Of a DNA stretch of 6,818 nucleotides, positions 1 to 6,221 are shown in pieces. Below the pieces are notes generated by a model. The model was not told where the DNA came from and searched no databases. It was given only the letters and a program-made list of their open reading frames with translations. The stretch is from Equivita sp045641605 (GTDB lineage: Bacteria > Actinomycetota > Coriobacteriia > Coriobacteriales > Eggerthellaceae). A program made the position numbers and the translations under genes. Location: the NCBI GenBank assembly GCA_045641605.1, contig JAZUHG010000058.1:1-6818 (forward strand), read 5' to 3'. The first letter of the stretch is position 1. Each line of letters opens with the position of its first letter.

Positions 1-1
1 T

Positions 2-133
2 ACAGCAATTGAAATTGGAGCTGCAAATTGCGCGGATCCACTTGCTTGCAAAAAAATCATCGAAGACTTGCCGAAGGCAATGGAGAAAATAGGCTGCAAA
101 TCAATATCAGAAATTATTGGAAGGAGCCTCTAA
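2..133 (+). CDS. pyrD: Dihydroorotate dehydrogenase, catalytic subunit (3' end only)
   Basis: The last 43 codons of a gene entering from the left edge, ending in TAA at 131-133. The tail reads IGAANCADPLACKKIIEDLP, then a stretch ending SEIIGRSL. This matches the C-terminus of class IB dihydroorotate dehydrogenases (compare the 'GTANF..P.....II..LP' and 'IGR' elements of Bacillus and Lactococcus PyrD/PyrDB). The enzyme oxidises dihydroorotate to orotate in the cytoplasm, in the family together with the PyrK electron-transfer subunit; neither the FMN site nor pyrK is visible here. The stop codon overlaps the pyrF start by one base (TAATG), so the two are probably translationally coupled. The order pyrD-pyrF-pyrE is that of the end of the Bacillus pyr operon. 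The call rests on a short tail plus context. Confidence 0.85.
   Translation, partial: TAIEIGAANCADPLACKKIIEDLPKAMEKIGCKSISEIIGRSL
121..126 (+). promoter_or_regulatory. Ribosome binding site of pyrF
   Basis: AAGGAG lies 6 nt before the ATG at 133, inside the last codons of pyrD. It fixes the pyrF start at MDKDVIIACD. The in-frame reading further upstream (from 28) is only pyrD read in another frame. Confidence 0.85.
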
Positions 134-828
134 TGGATAAAGATGTAATCATCGCTTGTGATTTTTCGTCCGCTCAAGAAACCTACGATTTCCTAAAACA
201 ATTTGCGGACGAAAAGCCATATGTTAAAGTTGGCATGGAACTCTATTATTCAGAAGGTCCTAAAGTAGTCGAAGAAATCAAAGCTATGGGCCATAAAATA
301 TTTTTGGACTTAAAGCTACATGATATTCCTAATACTGTCGCAAAAGCAATGTCCAATCTTGCAAAAATGGGTGTAGACATGACTAACGTTCACGCCGCTG
401 GCGGCGTGAAAATGATGCAGGCAGCTTCAGCTGCCCTTGAAGGCTCCTCTACAAAACTAATCGCAGTAACACAGCTTACTAGCACATCAGAAGAAATAAT
501 GCATGAGGAATTGCTAATAAGCAATTCCTTACCCATTAATGAGGTTGTTGCAAAATATGCTTCGCTTGCGAAGCAAGCAGGATTAAACGGTGTTGTCTGC
601 TCTCCTTTAGAGGCGTCTATTATAAAAGAGTCCTGCGGAAGCGAATTTCTAACAGTAACACCAGGAATTCGTTTCGCCGAAGATGCCAAAGGTGATCAGG
701 TCCGCGTGACTACGCCTTCCGATGCGCGTAGTGCATCGGATTATATCGTAGTTGGACGAAGTATAACGGCAGCAAGCGACCCTGTTGAGGCATATAACAG
801 ATGCTTAAAAGAATTCTTAGGAGAATAA
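133..828 (+). CDS. pyrF: Orotidine 5'-phosphate decarboxylase
   Basis: A 231-residue cytoplasmic enzyme that decarboxylates OMP to UMP, the last step of de novo pyrimidine synthesis. Length is normal for the family. The N-terminal strand IIACDFSS (D10), VKVGMEL (K33) and the catalytic tetrad region DLKLHDIPNTV (D59, K61, D64) are present, followed by NVHAAGG, VTQLTSTSEE, GVVCSPLEA, the phosphate-binding VTPGIR and YIVVGRSIT near the C-terminus. The chosen ATG has a good Shine-Dalgarno and overlaps the pyrD stop; the stop TAA is followed after 1 nt by pyrE. The protein contains no Trp, so it has no TGA codon. The coding sequence is unusual in carrying five inverted repeats with 7-10-bp arms (listed separately). 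Family assignment is very secure. Confidence 0.98.
   Translation: MDKDVIIACDFSSAQETYDFLKQFADEKPYVKVGMELYYSEGPKVVEEIKAMGHKIFLDLKLHDIPNTVAKAMSNLAKMGVDMTNVHAAGGVKMMQAASAALEGSSTKLIAVTQLTSTSEEIMHEELLISNSLPINEVVAKYASLAKQAGLNGVVCSPLEASIIKESCGSEFLTVTPGIRFAEDAKGDQVRVTTPSDARSASDYIVVGRSITAASDPVEAYNRCLKEFLGE
389..410 (+). repeat. Perfect inverted repeat within pyrF (10-bp arms, 2-nt centre)
   Basis: Arms TTCACGCCGC (389-398) and GCGGCGTGAA (401-410) are exact reverse complements around TG. It sits in the codons for VHAAGGV, a conserved stretch of the enzyme, so it is built from synonymous codon choice rather than an inserted segment. As RNA it would form about 9 pairs with a 4-nt loop. Confidence 0.9.
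420..435 (+). repeat. Inverted repeat within pyrF (7-bp arms)
   Basis: GGCAGCT and AGCTGCC flank a 2-nt centre (TC). As RNA this is a 6-bp stem with a TTCA loop. It starts 10 nt after the preceding hairpin. Confidence 0.8.
506..529 (+). repeat. Perfect hairpin within pyrF (10-bp arms, AATA loop)
   Basis: AGGAATTGCT (506-515) and AGCAATTCCT (520-529) are exact reverse complements around AATA. It encodes EELLISNSL, a stretch where PyrF of other Bacillota, as I recall it, appears about two residues shorter, so a small insertion is possible here. Confidence 0.9.
558..575 (+). repeat. Inverted repeat within pyrF (8-bp arms, 2-nt centre)
   Basis: TGCTTCGC (558-565) and GCGAAGCA (568-575) are exact reverse complements around TT. 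The repeat lies in codons for YASLAKQA. Confidence 0.85.
718..740 (+). repeat. Perfect hairpin within pyrF (8-bp arms, 7-nt loop)
   Basis: TCCGATGC (718-725) and GCATCGGA (733-740) are exact reverse complements around GCGTAGT. It lies in the codons for SDARSASD, just before the conserved YIVVGRS motif. Confidence 0.85.
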
Positions 829-829
829 T

Positions 830-1465
830 ATGAGTAGAGAAGTTGCGATAGCAAAAAATTTATTAAAGATTAAGGCTGTCTTTTTAAGACCAAACGAGCC
901 TTTTACATGAGCTTCGGGAATAAAAAGCCCAATATACTGCGATAACCGCCTCACGCTTTCAAGCGTGAGCGTAAGGAACGATGTAGAAGGTGCACTTACG
1001 GAAATAATCAAAGAGCACTACCCTGACTGTGAGATGGTTATGGGCACCTCAACAGCAGGTATCGCCCATGCTGCCTTAGTTGCGGAGCGACTAGGTCTCC
1101 CAATGGGATATGTGCGCAGTAGCTCGAAGGACCATGGCAGGAATAATAAGATTGAAGGAAAATGCGAACCTGGCACAAAGGTTGTAGTTGTAGAAGACCT
1201 AATTTCCACTGGCGGAAGTTGTATCGACGTTGTCGAATCACTTCGTGAAGCAGATGCCGAAGTCTTGGGCGTAGCCTCAATCTTTACATACGGCATGAAA
1301 AAATCAGAAGAACGTCTCAGCGAAGCTAACGTAAAAAATGTGTCAGCCTCAAACGTTGATGTGTTGGTAGAAGTTGCAGCAGAGGAAGGCTACATAAAAG
1401 CTGAAGACAAAGAAAAAATCCTTAAGTTCAGAGATAATCCTCAAGATGAATCTTGGATATCTTAA
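830..1465 (+). CDS. pyrE: Orotate phosphoribosyltransferase, with one in-frame UGA=Trp
   Basis: A 211-residue enzyme (normal length) that joins orotate and PRPP to give OMP. Translation starts at ATG 830 with AGGAG 6 nt upstream, one base after the pyrF stop. TGA at 908-910 is codon 27 and falls on the Trp of the family signature FTWASGIKSPIYCDNR; the frame then continues intact to TAA. The PRPP-binding motif VVVVEDLISTGGS is at residues 118-130, with the acidic pair E122-D123. The flexible-loop segment SSSKDHGRNNKIEG precedes it and the usual FRDNP tail ends in ESWIS, whose Trp is TGG. With the standard code the gene would appear truncated to a start near 965, losing the substrate-binding N-terminus. 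It is the last gene of the pyr operon, and the gene after it converges on it. Confidence 0.97.
950..969 (+). repeat. Perfect inverted repeat within pyrE (9-bp arms)
   Basis: CTCACGCTT (950-958) and AAGCGTGAG (961-969) are exact reverse complements around TC. It encodes LTLSSVS, just after the conserved YCDNR motif, and is the last member of the intragenic hairpin cluster. Confidence 0.9.
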
Positions 1466-1474
1466 GACCACGTC

Positions 1475-1603
1475 TCATAAGGTAGAGATTTTGGAAATGA
1501 TGTTTCGAAACCCCTGCAGCGCCTATTTATAGCTGGCGGCTTGCCCGCACGAGCGCATTCCGCGAAGCCGTTGAGAAACACATTTCCAAAATCTCTCTTA
1601 TGA
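1475..1603. repeat. Large imperfect stem-loop between convergent operons
   Basis: The left arm at 1475-1506 and right arm at 1575-1603 pair as three perfect blocks: 7 bp (1475-1481 with 1597-1603), 16 bp (AGAGATTTTGGAAATG at 1484-1499 with 1581-1596) and 6 bp (1501-1506 with 1575-1580). That is 29 bp in all, broken only by a 2-nt bulge (1482-1483) and a 1-nt bulge (1500). The 68-nt interior is about 62% GC, far above its surroundings, and holds a further 6-bp pairing CGGCTT/AAGCCG (1537-1542 with 1565-1570). It fills the gap from 10 nt after the pyrE stop to 3 nt past the end of the facing gene. A role as bidirectional terminator fits the position, but no U-run follows either arm. A structured RNA or a small MITE-like insertion is equally possible. 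Confidence 0.8.
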
Positions 1604-1605
1604 AA

Positions 1606-2406
1606 TTAACCTCTAGATTTAGCACCAGAAATATTATATGTAGTTCCAGTAATGTAGCTTGCCCTATCGCTAGCTAAGTATGCTACAAGATCAGCAATTT
1701 CTGTAAGCTTTCCATCACGCCCAAGAGGAATAACCTTAGAGTAGTCTGTACCAACTTCGCTATAGTCTTTAACCCCGCGAGTATATGCCAGCGCCTTCTT
1801 AAACGCATCATCGCGAAGTCCAGTGGCTTCGATAATTCCAGGAGCAACGGCAACTACACGAATGTTGTGCTTGCCAAGTTCTTTGGCCCATGAGCGAGTA
1901 GCACTGTCAACAGCACCTTTTGTAGCAGCATAAATTGAAGCACCTTGACTTCCCTCTTTACCACTCTCCGATGACATATTAATGATAACACCCTCTTTAC
2001 GCTTAAGCATATCCTTAGCAACTGCTTGTGCACACCAGAAAAGACCCTTAACGTTAATGTTAAACATGATGTCCAAGTCTTTCTCGTTAACTTCGAATTC
2101 CGGAGCTTCGCCCTTAACGTCAACAAGAAGCCTTGGAAAATTAACACCAGCATTATTAACTAAGATGTCAACCTTGCCATACTTCTCCACAATATGATCG
2201 ACCATAGAATATACATTGTCGCGACTTGTAATGTCACATTTAACGCAATACATGCCGTCAACTTCGTCGCCAGTCTCAACAGAAACGTCAACCACAACAG
2301 TTTTAGCGCCAGCGTCTTTAAGAGCGTTAGCACAAGCCTTACCGATGCCAGAAGCACCTCCGGTAACAATAGCAACTTTGTCTTTAAGATTTAATCACTC
2401 ACTCAT
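1606..2406 (-). CDS. gutF: Sorbitol-6-phosphate 2-dehydrogenase-like SDR oxidoreductase, with one UGA=Trp
   Basis: A 266-residue short-chain dehydrogenase. The start ATG at 2406 follows AGGAGG and is 8 nt after the fsa stop. TGA at 2395-2397 is codon 4 (Trp), giving MSEWLNLKDKVAIVTGGASG, which resembles the N-terminus of lactobacillal GutF-type enzymes. The NAD-binding motif TGGASGIG is at residues 15-22, NNAG at 84-87, the catalytic Ser around 145-146, and YAATK (Y159, K163). The segments RSWAKELGKHNIRVV and APGIIEATGLR and the tail YITGTTYNISGAKSRG match the sorbitol-6-phosphate dehydrogenase subgroup (NAD-linked interconversion with fructose-6-phosphate). Other Trp codons are TGG. It is the last gene of the pflB-pflA-fsa operon. 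No sorbitol PTS is in view, so the substrate is inferred from family resemblance; another hexitol or sugar phosphate is possible. Confidence 0.88.
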
Positions 2407-2410
2407 AATG

Positions 2411-2416
2411 CCTCCT
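2411..2416 (-). promoter_or_regulatory. Ribosome binding site of the SDR gene, fused to the fsa stop codon
   Basis: On the minus strand TAGGAGG contains both the fsa stop (TAG, 2415-2417) and the Shine-Dalgarno AGGAGG, 4 nt before ATG 2406. It supports the start upstream of the in-frame TGA and therefore the Trp reading of that TGA. Confidence 0.8.
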
Positions 2417-3098
2417 ACATAGTAGCTTTTTTATCATTACATAATTTATGAAAGTCATCGTTAAACTTCGCAACCGCGTCATTTACGTCCTTATCGTCAA
2501 GAAGTTTCCTAATAAGCTCCGAAGGCACGGTCGCAGCGTCAACGCCTATCTCCGCGAGATCAGTAAGCTGCTCGGCTGTTTTAAAGCTGGCACCCAAAAT
2601 CTTCGTTGGCATTTGATTGTTTTGAAAGATTGCCATGATTTTATAGACAACCTCTACGCCATCCCCATAGAGTTTAGTCATGCGATTAACATAAGGTGCG
2701 ACATATGTTGCTCCTGCCTTGCCTGCAAGATAAGCTTGATGTGCATTATAAATTGCCGTAGCAGTAGTATTGTAACCTTCGGCAGACAAAAGACTTATGG
2801 CATAAATCCCCTCTTCAACAGCAGGAATCTTGACATAAGTATCTGGGCCGTATTTATCGACAATCCTTTTTGCTTCCTCAACCATTGCCTTGGCTTCGGT
2901 ATTTACAACTTGAACATGCAAGTCATAATGCTTGATGTCCATCTCCTTAAAAAAGCCAACAATCTCATCGAGGCAAGCGTAAGGCTCTTTGCCAGCTTTA
3001 AGAAGAATGCTTGGGTTGGTAGTCACACCATCCACAGGATAATATTTGTAAATGTATTTAATATCTTCGATATTTGCGCTGTCAATCAATAACTTCAT
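2415..3098 (-). CDS. fsa: Fructose-6-phosphate aldolase / transaldolase-like protein
   Basis: A 227-residue small (subfamily 3) transaldolase-type TIM barrel. It starts MKLLIDSANIEDIKYI with the conserved Asp6, then VTTNPSI (residues 25-31) and the Schiff-base Lys90 in TYVKIPAVEEG. The block TAIYNAHQAYLAGKAGATYV followed by APYVNRM resembles E. coli FsaA/FsaB (TAVYGAAQ, AGAEYVAPYVNR) more than TalC transaldolases (PFVGR). That favours reversible cleavage of fructose-6-phosphate to dihydroxyacetone and glyceraldehyde-3-phosphate, though transaldolase activity cannot be excluded. ATG 3098 has AGGAG 5 nt upstream (3104-3108) and lies 8 nt after the pflA stop; the stop is TAG. The protein has no Trp. 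Association with pfl genes recurs in other bacteria (E. coli fsaB near pflCD, streptococcal pfl2-talC). Confidence 0.93.
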   Translation of the reverse strand: MKLLIDSANIEDIKYIYKYYPVDGVTTNPSILLKAGKEPYACLDEIVGFFKEMDIKHYDLHVQVVNTEAKAMVEEAKRIVDKYGPDTYVKIPAVEEGIYAISLLSAEGYNTTATAIYNAHQAYLAGKAGATYVAPYVNRMTKLYGDGVEVVYKIMAIFQNNQMPTKILGASFKTAEQLTDLAEIGVDAATVPSELIRKLLDDKDVNDAVAKFNDDFHKLCNDKKATM

Positions 3099-3103
3099 TT
3101 GCT

Positions 3104-3109
3104 CTCCTA
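3104..3109 (-). promoter_or_regulatory. Ribosome binding site of fsa, fused to the pflA stop codon
   Basis: Minus-strand TAGGAG holds the pflA stop TAG (3107-3109) and the Shine-Dalgarno AGGAG, 5 nt before the fsa ATG. The same TAGGAG stop-plus-RBS arrangement recurs at the fsa/SDR junction. Confidence 0.75.
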
Positions 3110-3835
3110 TCCAACTAAAATTTTCTTAGCCTCTTCGACCTGTTCGTTGCTAGGTGGAACAACGTCCCCTAATTTATATTTAAGTCCGCAAGTTTTTCAC
3201 TTGCCAACACCAAGCGTATGATAAGGTAAAACATCAATTCGCTCAATATTTTTCTTCTTCTTGAAAAACTCCGAAGCCTTCCTCAGGTCTTCCTCGGCAT
3301 CGGTCCAACCAGGAACCAAAACATACCTTACTCAAACCGGCTTTTTAATTTTAGTTAAGAAGTTAAACATCTCTAAAATATTTTTATTGGTTTTACCTGT
3401 AAGCTTGATGTGTTTTTCTTCGTCGATTTGCTTAAGGTCAAGCAGCACAGTGTCGGTATATTTCATAAGCTCCTTAAACTTTTTAAACCACTCACCTTTA
3501 GACGTAAAAGGCTGGCCAGAAGTATCAATCGCAGTGTTTATACCCTTCTTTTTAGCAAGTCTAAAAAGCGAAATTAAAAAGTCAATCTGCAAAAGGGGCT
3601 CGCCACCACTGACAGTAATTCCACCTTCCTTACCCCAATAAGGCTTGTATCGAAGCGCTTGTTGGACCAACTCTACGGCACTTTGCTCCTTAAAGCCATG
3701 CTTAGCAGCCCATGTATCAGGGTTATGGCAATAAGCACAGCGCATGTCGCAACCGTGCAAAAATATTATGAAACGAATTCCTGAGCCGTCAACAGCTCCA
3801 AAACTTTCGGTGGAATGTATCTTTCCCTTAGACAT
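3107..3835 (-). CDS. pflA: Pyruvate formate-lyase activating enzyme (radical SAM), with two UGA=Trp
   Basis: A 242-residue radical-SAM enzyme (E. coli PflA has 246) that installs the glycyl radical on PflB using a 4Fe-4S cluster and S-adenosylmethionine. The cluster motif CX3CX2C reads CDMRCAYC (C29, C33, C36), preceded by FGAVDGSGIRFIIFLHG; VSGGEPLLQ is the SAM-binding GGE motif. TGA at 3332-3334 (codon 168) gives PVWVRYVLVPGW and TGA at 3197-3199 (codon 213) gives LPYHTLGVGKWK; both places are Trp in the family. With the standard code the last 75 residues would be lost. Four other Trp codons are TGG. Start: ATG 3835 is 2 nt after the pflB stop, with no clear Shine-Dalgarno, so coupled translation is likely. 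A TTG at 3856 overlapping pflB is a weaker alternative. Confidence 0.96.
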
Positions 3836-3837
3836 AG

Positions 3838-6147
3838 CTAGAGTTTTTCGTGACAAGTACGTGCAATTACGTCTAATTGTTGCTCGCGCGTAAGGTCAAT
3901 AAACTTAACTGCATAACCACTAACACGAATTGTAAAGTTGGCGTATTCGCCCTTTTCTGGGTGCTCCATGGCATCCTTTAGCTTCTCAACACCAAAGACA
4001 TTTACGTTTAAGTGATGTGCCCCCTGATCAAAATAGCCATCCAAAATATCACAAAGATTAGAAACGCGCTCCTCATGATTGTTTCCAAGCGCCGAAGGAT
4101 TGATGGTTTGCGTGTTGCTAATTCCATCCAAGGCATACTTGTATGGAAGCTTGGTAAGCGAATTCAAACTGGCCAATAACCCATTTTGCTCGGCTCCATA
4201 GGCCGGGTTTGCACCAGGGCTAAGTGGCTCACCGCTTCGGCGGCCATCAGGCAAATTACCAGTAGCTTTACCATAAACAACATTTGATGTGATGGTCAAA
4301 ATTGAAGTTGTTGGCGTGGAATTCCTGTAGGTCTTGTTGCTCTTAACCTTTTTCATAAAAGTCTTCAAGAGGTCAACGGCTATTGCATCAGCTTTATCAT
4401 CGTCGTTTCCATAACGAGGGAAATCACCCTTAATTTCATAATCGATTACATGGCCATCCTTGTCGCGAATGGTCTTAACTTTGGCGTATTTTATGGCAGA
4501 CAAAGAATCCACCACGTGCGAAAATCCAGCAATACCAGTTGCAAAAGTTCTCTTGACATCCGTGTCGATAAGGGCCATCTCTGCTGCTTCGTAATAATAT
4601 TTATCATGCATGTAATGGATAGCGTTTAGCGTTTTAACATACAAATTTGCAAGCCAATCCATCATCTTGTCGTATTTAGCAATTACTTCGTTGTAGTGCA
4701 AATACTTCGTCTTTATTGGCTCGTATTGAGGGCCAACTTGCTTCTTTGAAACGTCATCCCAGCCACCGTTAATTGCATAACTCAAACACTTTGCCAAGTT
4801 AGCACGGGCTCCGAAGAACTGGATTTCCTTTCCAGTAGTTGTGGCCGAAACGCAACAACAAATTGCGTAATCGTCGCTTCAAATAGGACGCATGACATCG
4901 TCATTTTCAAACTGGATAGAGCTTGTATTAATGGAAATATGAGAAGCGTATCTCTTAAAGTTCTCAGGAAGTTTTGAGGAATACAAAACAGTAATGTTAG
5001 GCTCAGGTGCTGCTCCCATATTCTCGAGCGTATGAAGAACACGGAAATCAGTCTTGGTAACCATATGTCTACCATCGTTACCAACACCTGCTAAATCTAG
5101 CGTTGCCCAAACAGGGTCGCCACTAAAAAGCTCATTATAGCTGGTAATGCGGGCAAACTTAACAAGCCTAAACTTCAAAATCAAATGGTCAATTAGCTCT
5201 TGAGCCATTTTTTCGGTAATATCTTTGTTCTTTAAATCGCGCTGGATATAAATATCAATAAAGGTACAAATCCTACCGATACTCATTGCGGCACCGTTTT
5301 GCGTCTTAATAGCCGCTAAGTATCCAAAATAAAGCCATTGAATGGCCTCTTGTGCATTGGTGGCAGGTTTAGAGATGTCAAAACCATAGCTGGCAGCCAT
5401 CTTTTTCATATCAGCCAAAGCGTCTAGCTGCATGGCTATTTCTTCGCGAATTCTAACCGTTTCGTCCAGCATACTATCGTCTTCGTGAGCATTAAAATCT
5501 CTTACCTTTTCTGAAATTAGCTTATCAATGCCATACAAAGCGACACGTCTGTAGTCACCAACAATTCTGCCTCTTCCATAAGTATCCGGAAGACCGGTTA
5601 AGATCTTATTGCGTCTAGCTTGAAGCATCTCTTTGCTATAAATATCAAAAACTGCATCACTATGAGTTTTATGATAATCAGTAAATATTTTATGAAGCTC
5701 CAGACTGGGCTTGTAGCCATACTCTTCAAGAGAACCTTCGGCCATTCTAATGCCACCAAAAGGCATAAAAGCACGCTTTAGAGGCCTGTCAGTTTGCAGC
5801 CCAACAATCTTTTCAATCTTTTTGGTGCTTCGTCCAATATAACCAGGTTTGTGCGATGTAATGCTACTAACGACGTCTGTGTCCATATCCAAAACACCGC
5901 CCTTAGAGCGCTCTTTACGTTGAAGTTCTTGAACCTTCCACCAGAGCTTATCTGTGGCTTCGGTGGTGCCTTCTAGGAACTTTTCGTCACCGTCATAGGG
6001 TTGATAGTTTTTTTGGATAAAGTCATAGACGTCAATTTTAGTTTTTCAATCACTGCCCTTGAATTGCCTCCAAGCAAATTGCGGGTCGTTTTTGGCGTTA
6101 GACCTGGGCTTTTTCGAAGTTTTATTTTTGGGCTTCTTTATGGCCAT
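3838..6147 (-). CDS. pflB: Pyruvate formate-lyase (formate C-acetyltransferase), with two UGA=Trp
   Basis: About 769 residues (E. coli 760). It converts pyruvate and CoA to acetyl-CoA and formate through a glycyl radical, in the cytoplasm under anaerobic conditions. The frame runs through TGA at 6046-6048 (codon 34, GSDWKTKIDVYDFIQKNYQ) and 4879-4881 (codon 423, MRPIWSDDYAI). Both joins restore the family sequence exactly in frame. Active-site cysteines are C431-C432 in DDYAICCCVS, the radical glycine is G744 in IRVSGYAVKF, and NGAAMS, DGRRSGEP, SNVVYG, TGLPDTYGRGR and HHLNVNV are canonical. This is true PFL rather than a PFL2/glycerol dehydratase paralogue. The N-terminus carries a lysine-rich stretch (MAIKKPKNKTSKKPRSNAK) before the usual start region. 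The start is uncertain: ATG 6147 is preferred, ATG 6168 would add 7 residues, and neither has a clear Shine-Dalgarno. Stop is TAG; pflA follows at 2 nt. Confidence 0.96.
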
Positions 6148-6163
6148 CACAAGGTCGTATGGT

Positions 6164-6221
6164 AGCATAAAAGCCAATCAAAAATTCCACAAAATTACAA
6201 CATTTTGTGGAAAAATTACAA
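6164..6221 (-). promoter_or_regulatory. Candidate promoter region of the pflB operon
   Basis: Two sigma-A-like pairings are visible on the minus strand. The first is TTGTAA (6216-6221), a 16-nt spacer and TGTAAT (6194-6199), giving a leader of about 40 nt. The second is TTGTGG (6187-6192), a 17-nt spacer and TATGCT (6164-6169), giving a leader of only about 10 nt to ATG 6147. Both overlap the dyad at 6185-6212, which could therefore act as an operator. The AT-rich background makes such matches easy to find by chance. Confidence 0.3.
6185..6212 (-). terminator. 11-bp perfect dyad: terminator of the ABC gene and/or operator of pflB
   Basis: TTCCACAAAAT (6185-6195) and ATTTTGTGGAA (6202-6212) are exact reverse complements around a 6-nt centre. 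On the minus strand the stem is followed at once by TTTTT, about 41 nt after the ABC gene stop, which fits a weak rho-independent terminator. The stem is only about 36% GC and also lies over candidate pflB promoter elements, so a repressor or activator site is an alternative. It does not match the Rex consensus (TTGTGA...TCACAA). Confidence 0.5.

Noticed and set aside
28..132. An N-terminal extension of PyrF from ATG 28
   Set aside because: This stretch is the pyrD tail read in another frame. The ATG at 133 has AAGGAG at the right spacing and gives a normal-length PyrF.
908..910. UGA as selenocysteine or as glycine (table 25)
   Set aside because: The six sites match Trp, not Cys/Sec or Gly, in their families, and six sites in four ordinary enzymes argues against selenocysteine insertion.
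830..964. pyrE as a pseudogene or as a shorter gene starting at GTG 965
   Set aside because: The region from ATG 830 has a Shine-Dalgarno and encodes the conserved OPRT N-terminus. The only interruption is TGA at an invariant Trp, and the same pattern recurs in three other genes.
1475..1603. CRISPR, tRNA or a canonical rho-independent terminator in the intergenic gap
   Set aside because: There is only one inverted pair and no repeated spacers, no cloverleaf with anticodon could be drawn, and no U-run follows the stem on either strand.
2448..3092. A 214-codon open frame on the + strand
   Set aside because: It lies entirely antisense to fsa, has no recognisable family resemblance and no ribosome binding site. 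It is a shadow of the fsa codon pattern.
3836..3856. TTG 3856 as the pflA start
   Set aside because: It would add seven residues overlapping the end of pflB. ATG 3835 directly after the pflB stop gives the usual PflA length and N-terminus.
4782..4897. pflB as two separate genes or a frameshifted gene
   Set aside because: The frame is unchanged across TGA 4879-4881, and the bridging sequence (DDYAICCCVS through FFGARANLAK) is the PFL active site. No base insertion or deletion is needed.
6185..6212. Rex or Fur box upstream of pflB
   Set aside because: The arms read TTCCACAAAAT/ATTTTGTGGAA, which does not fit TTGTGA-N-TCACAA or the Fur consensus.
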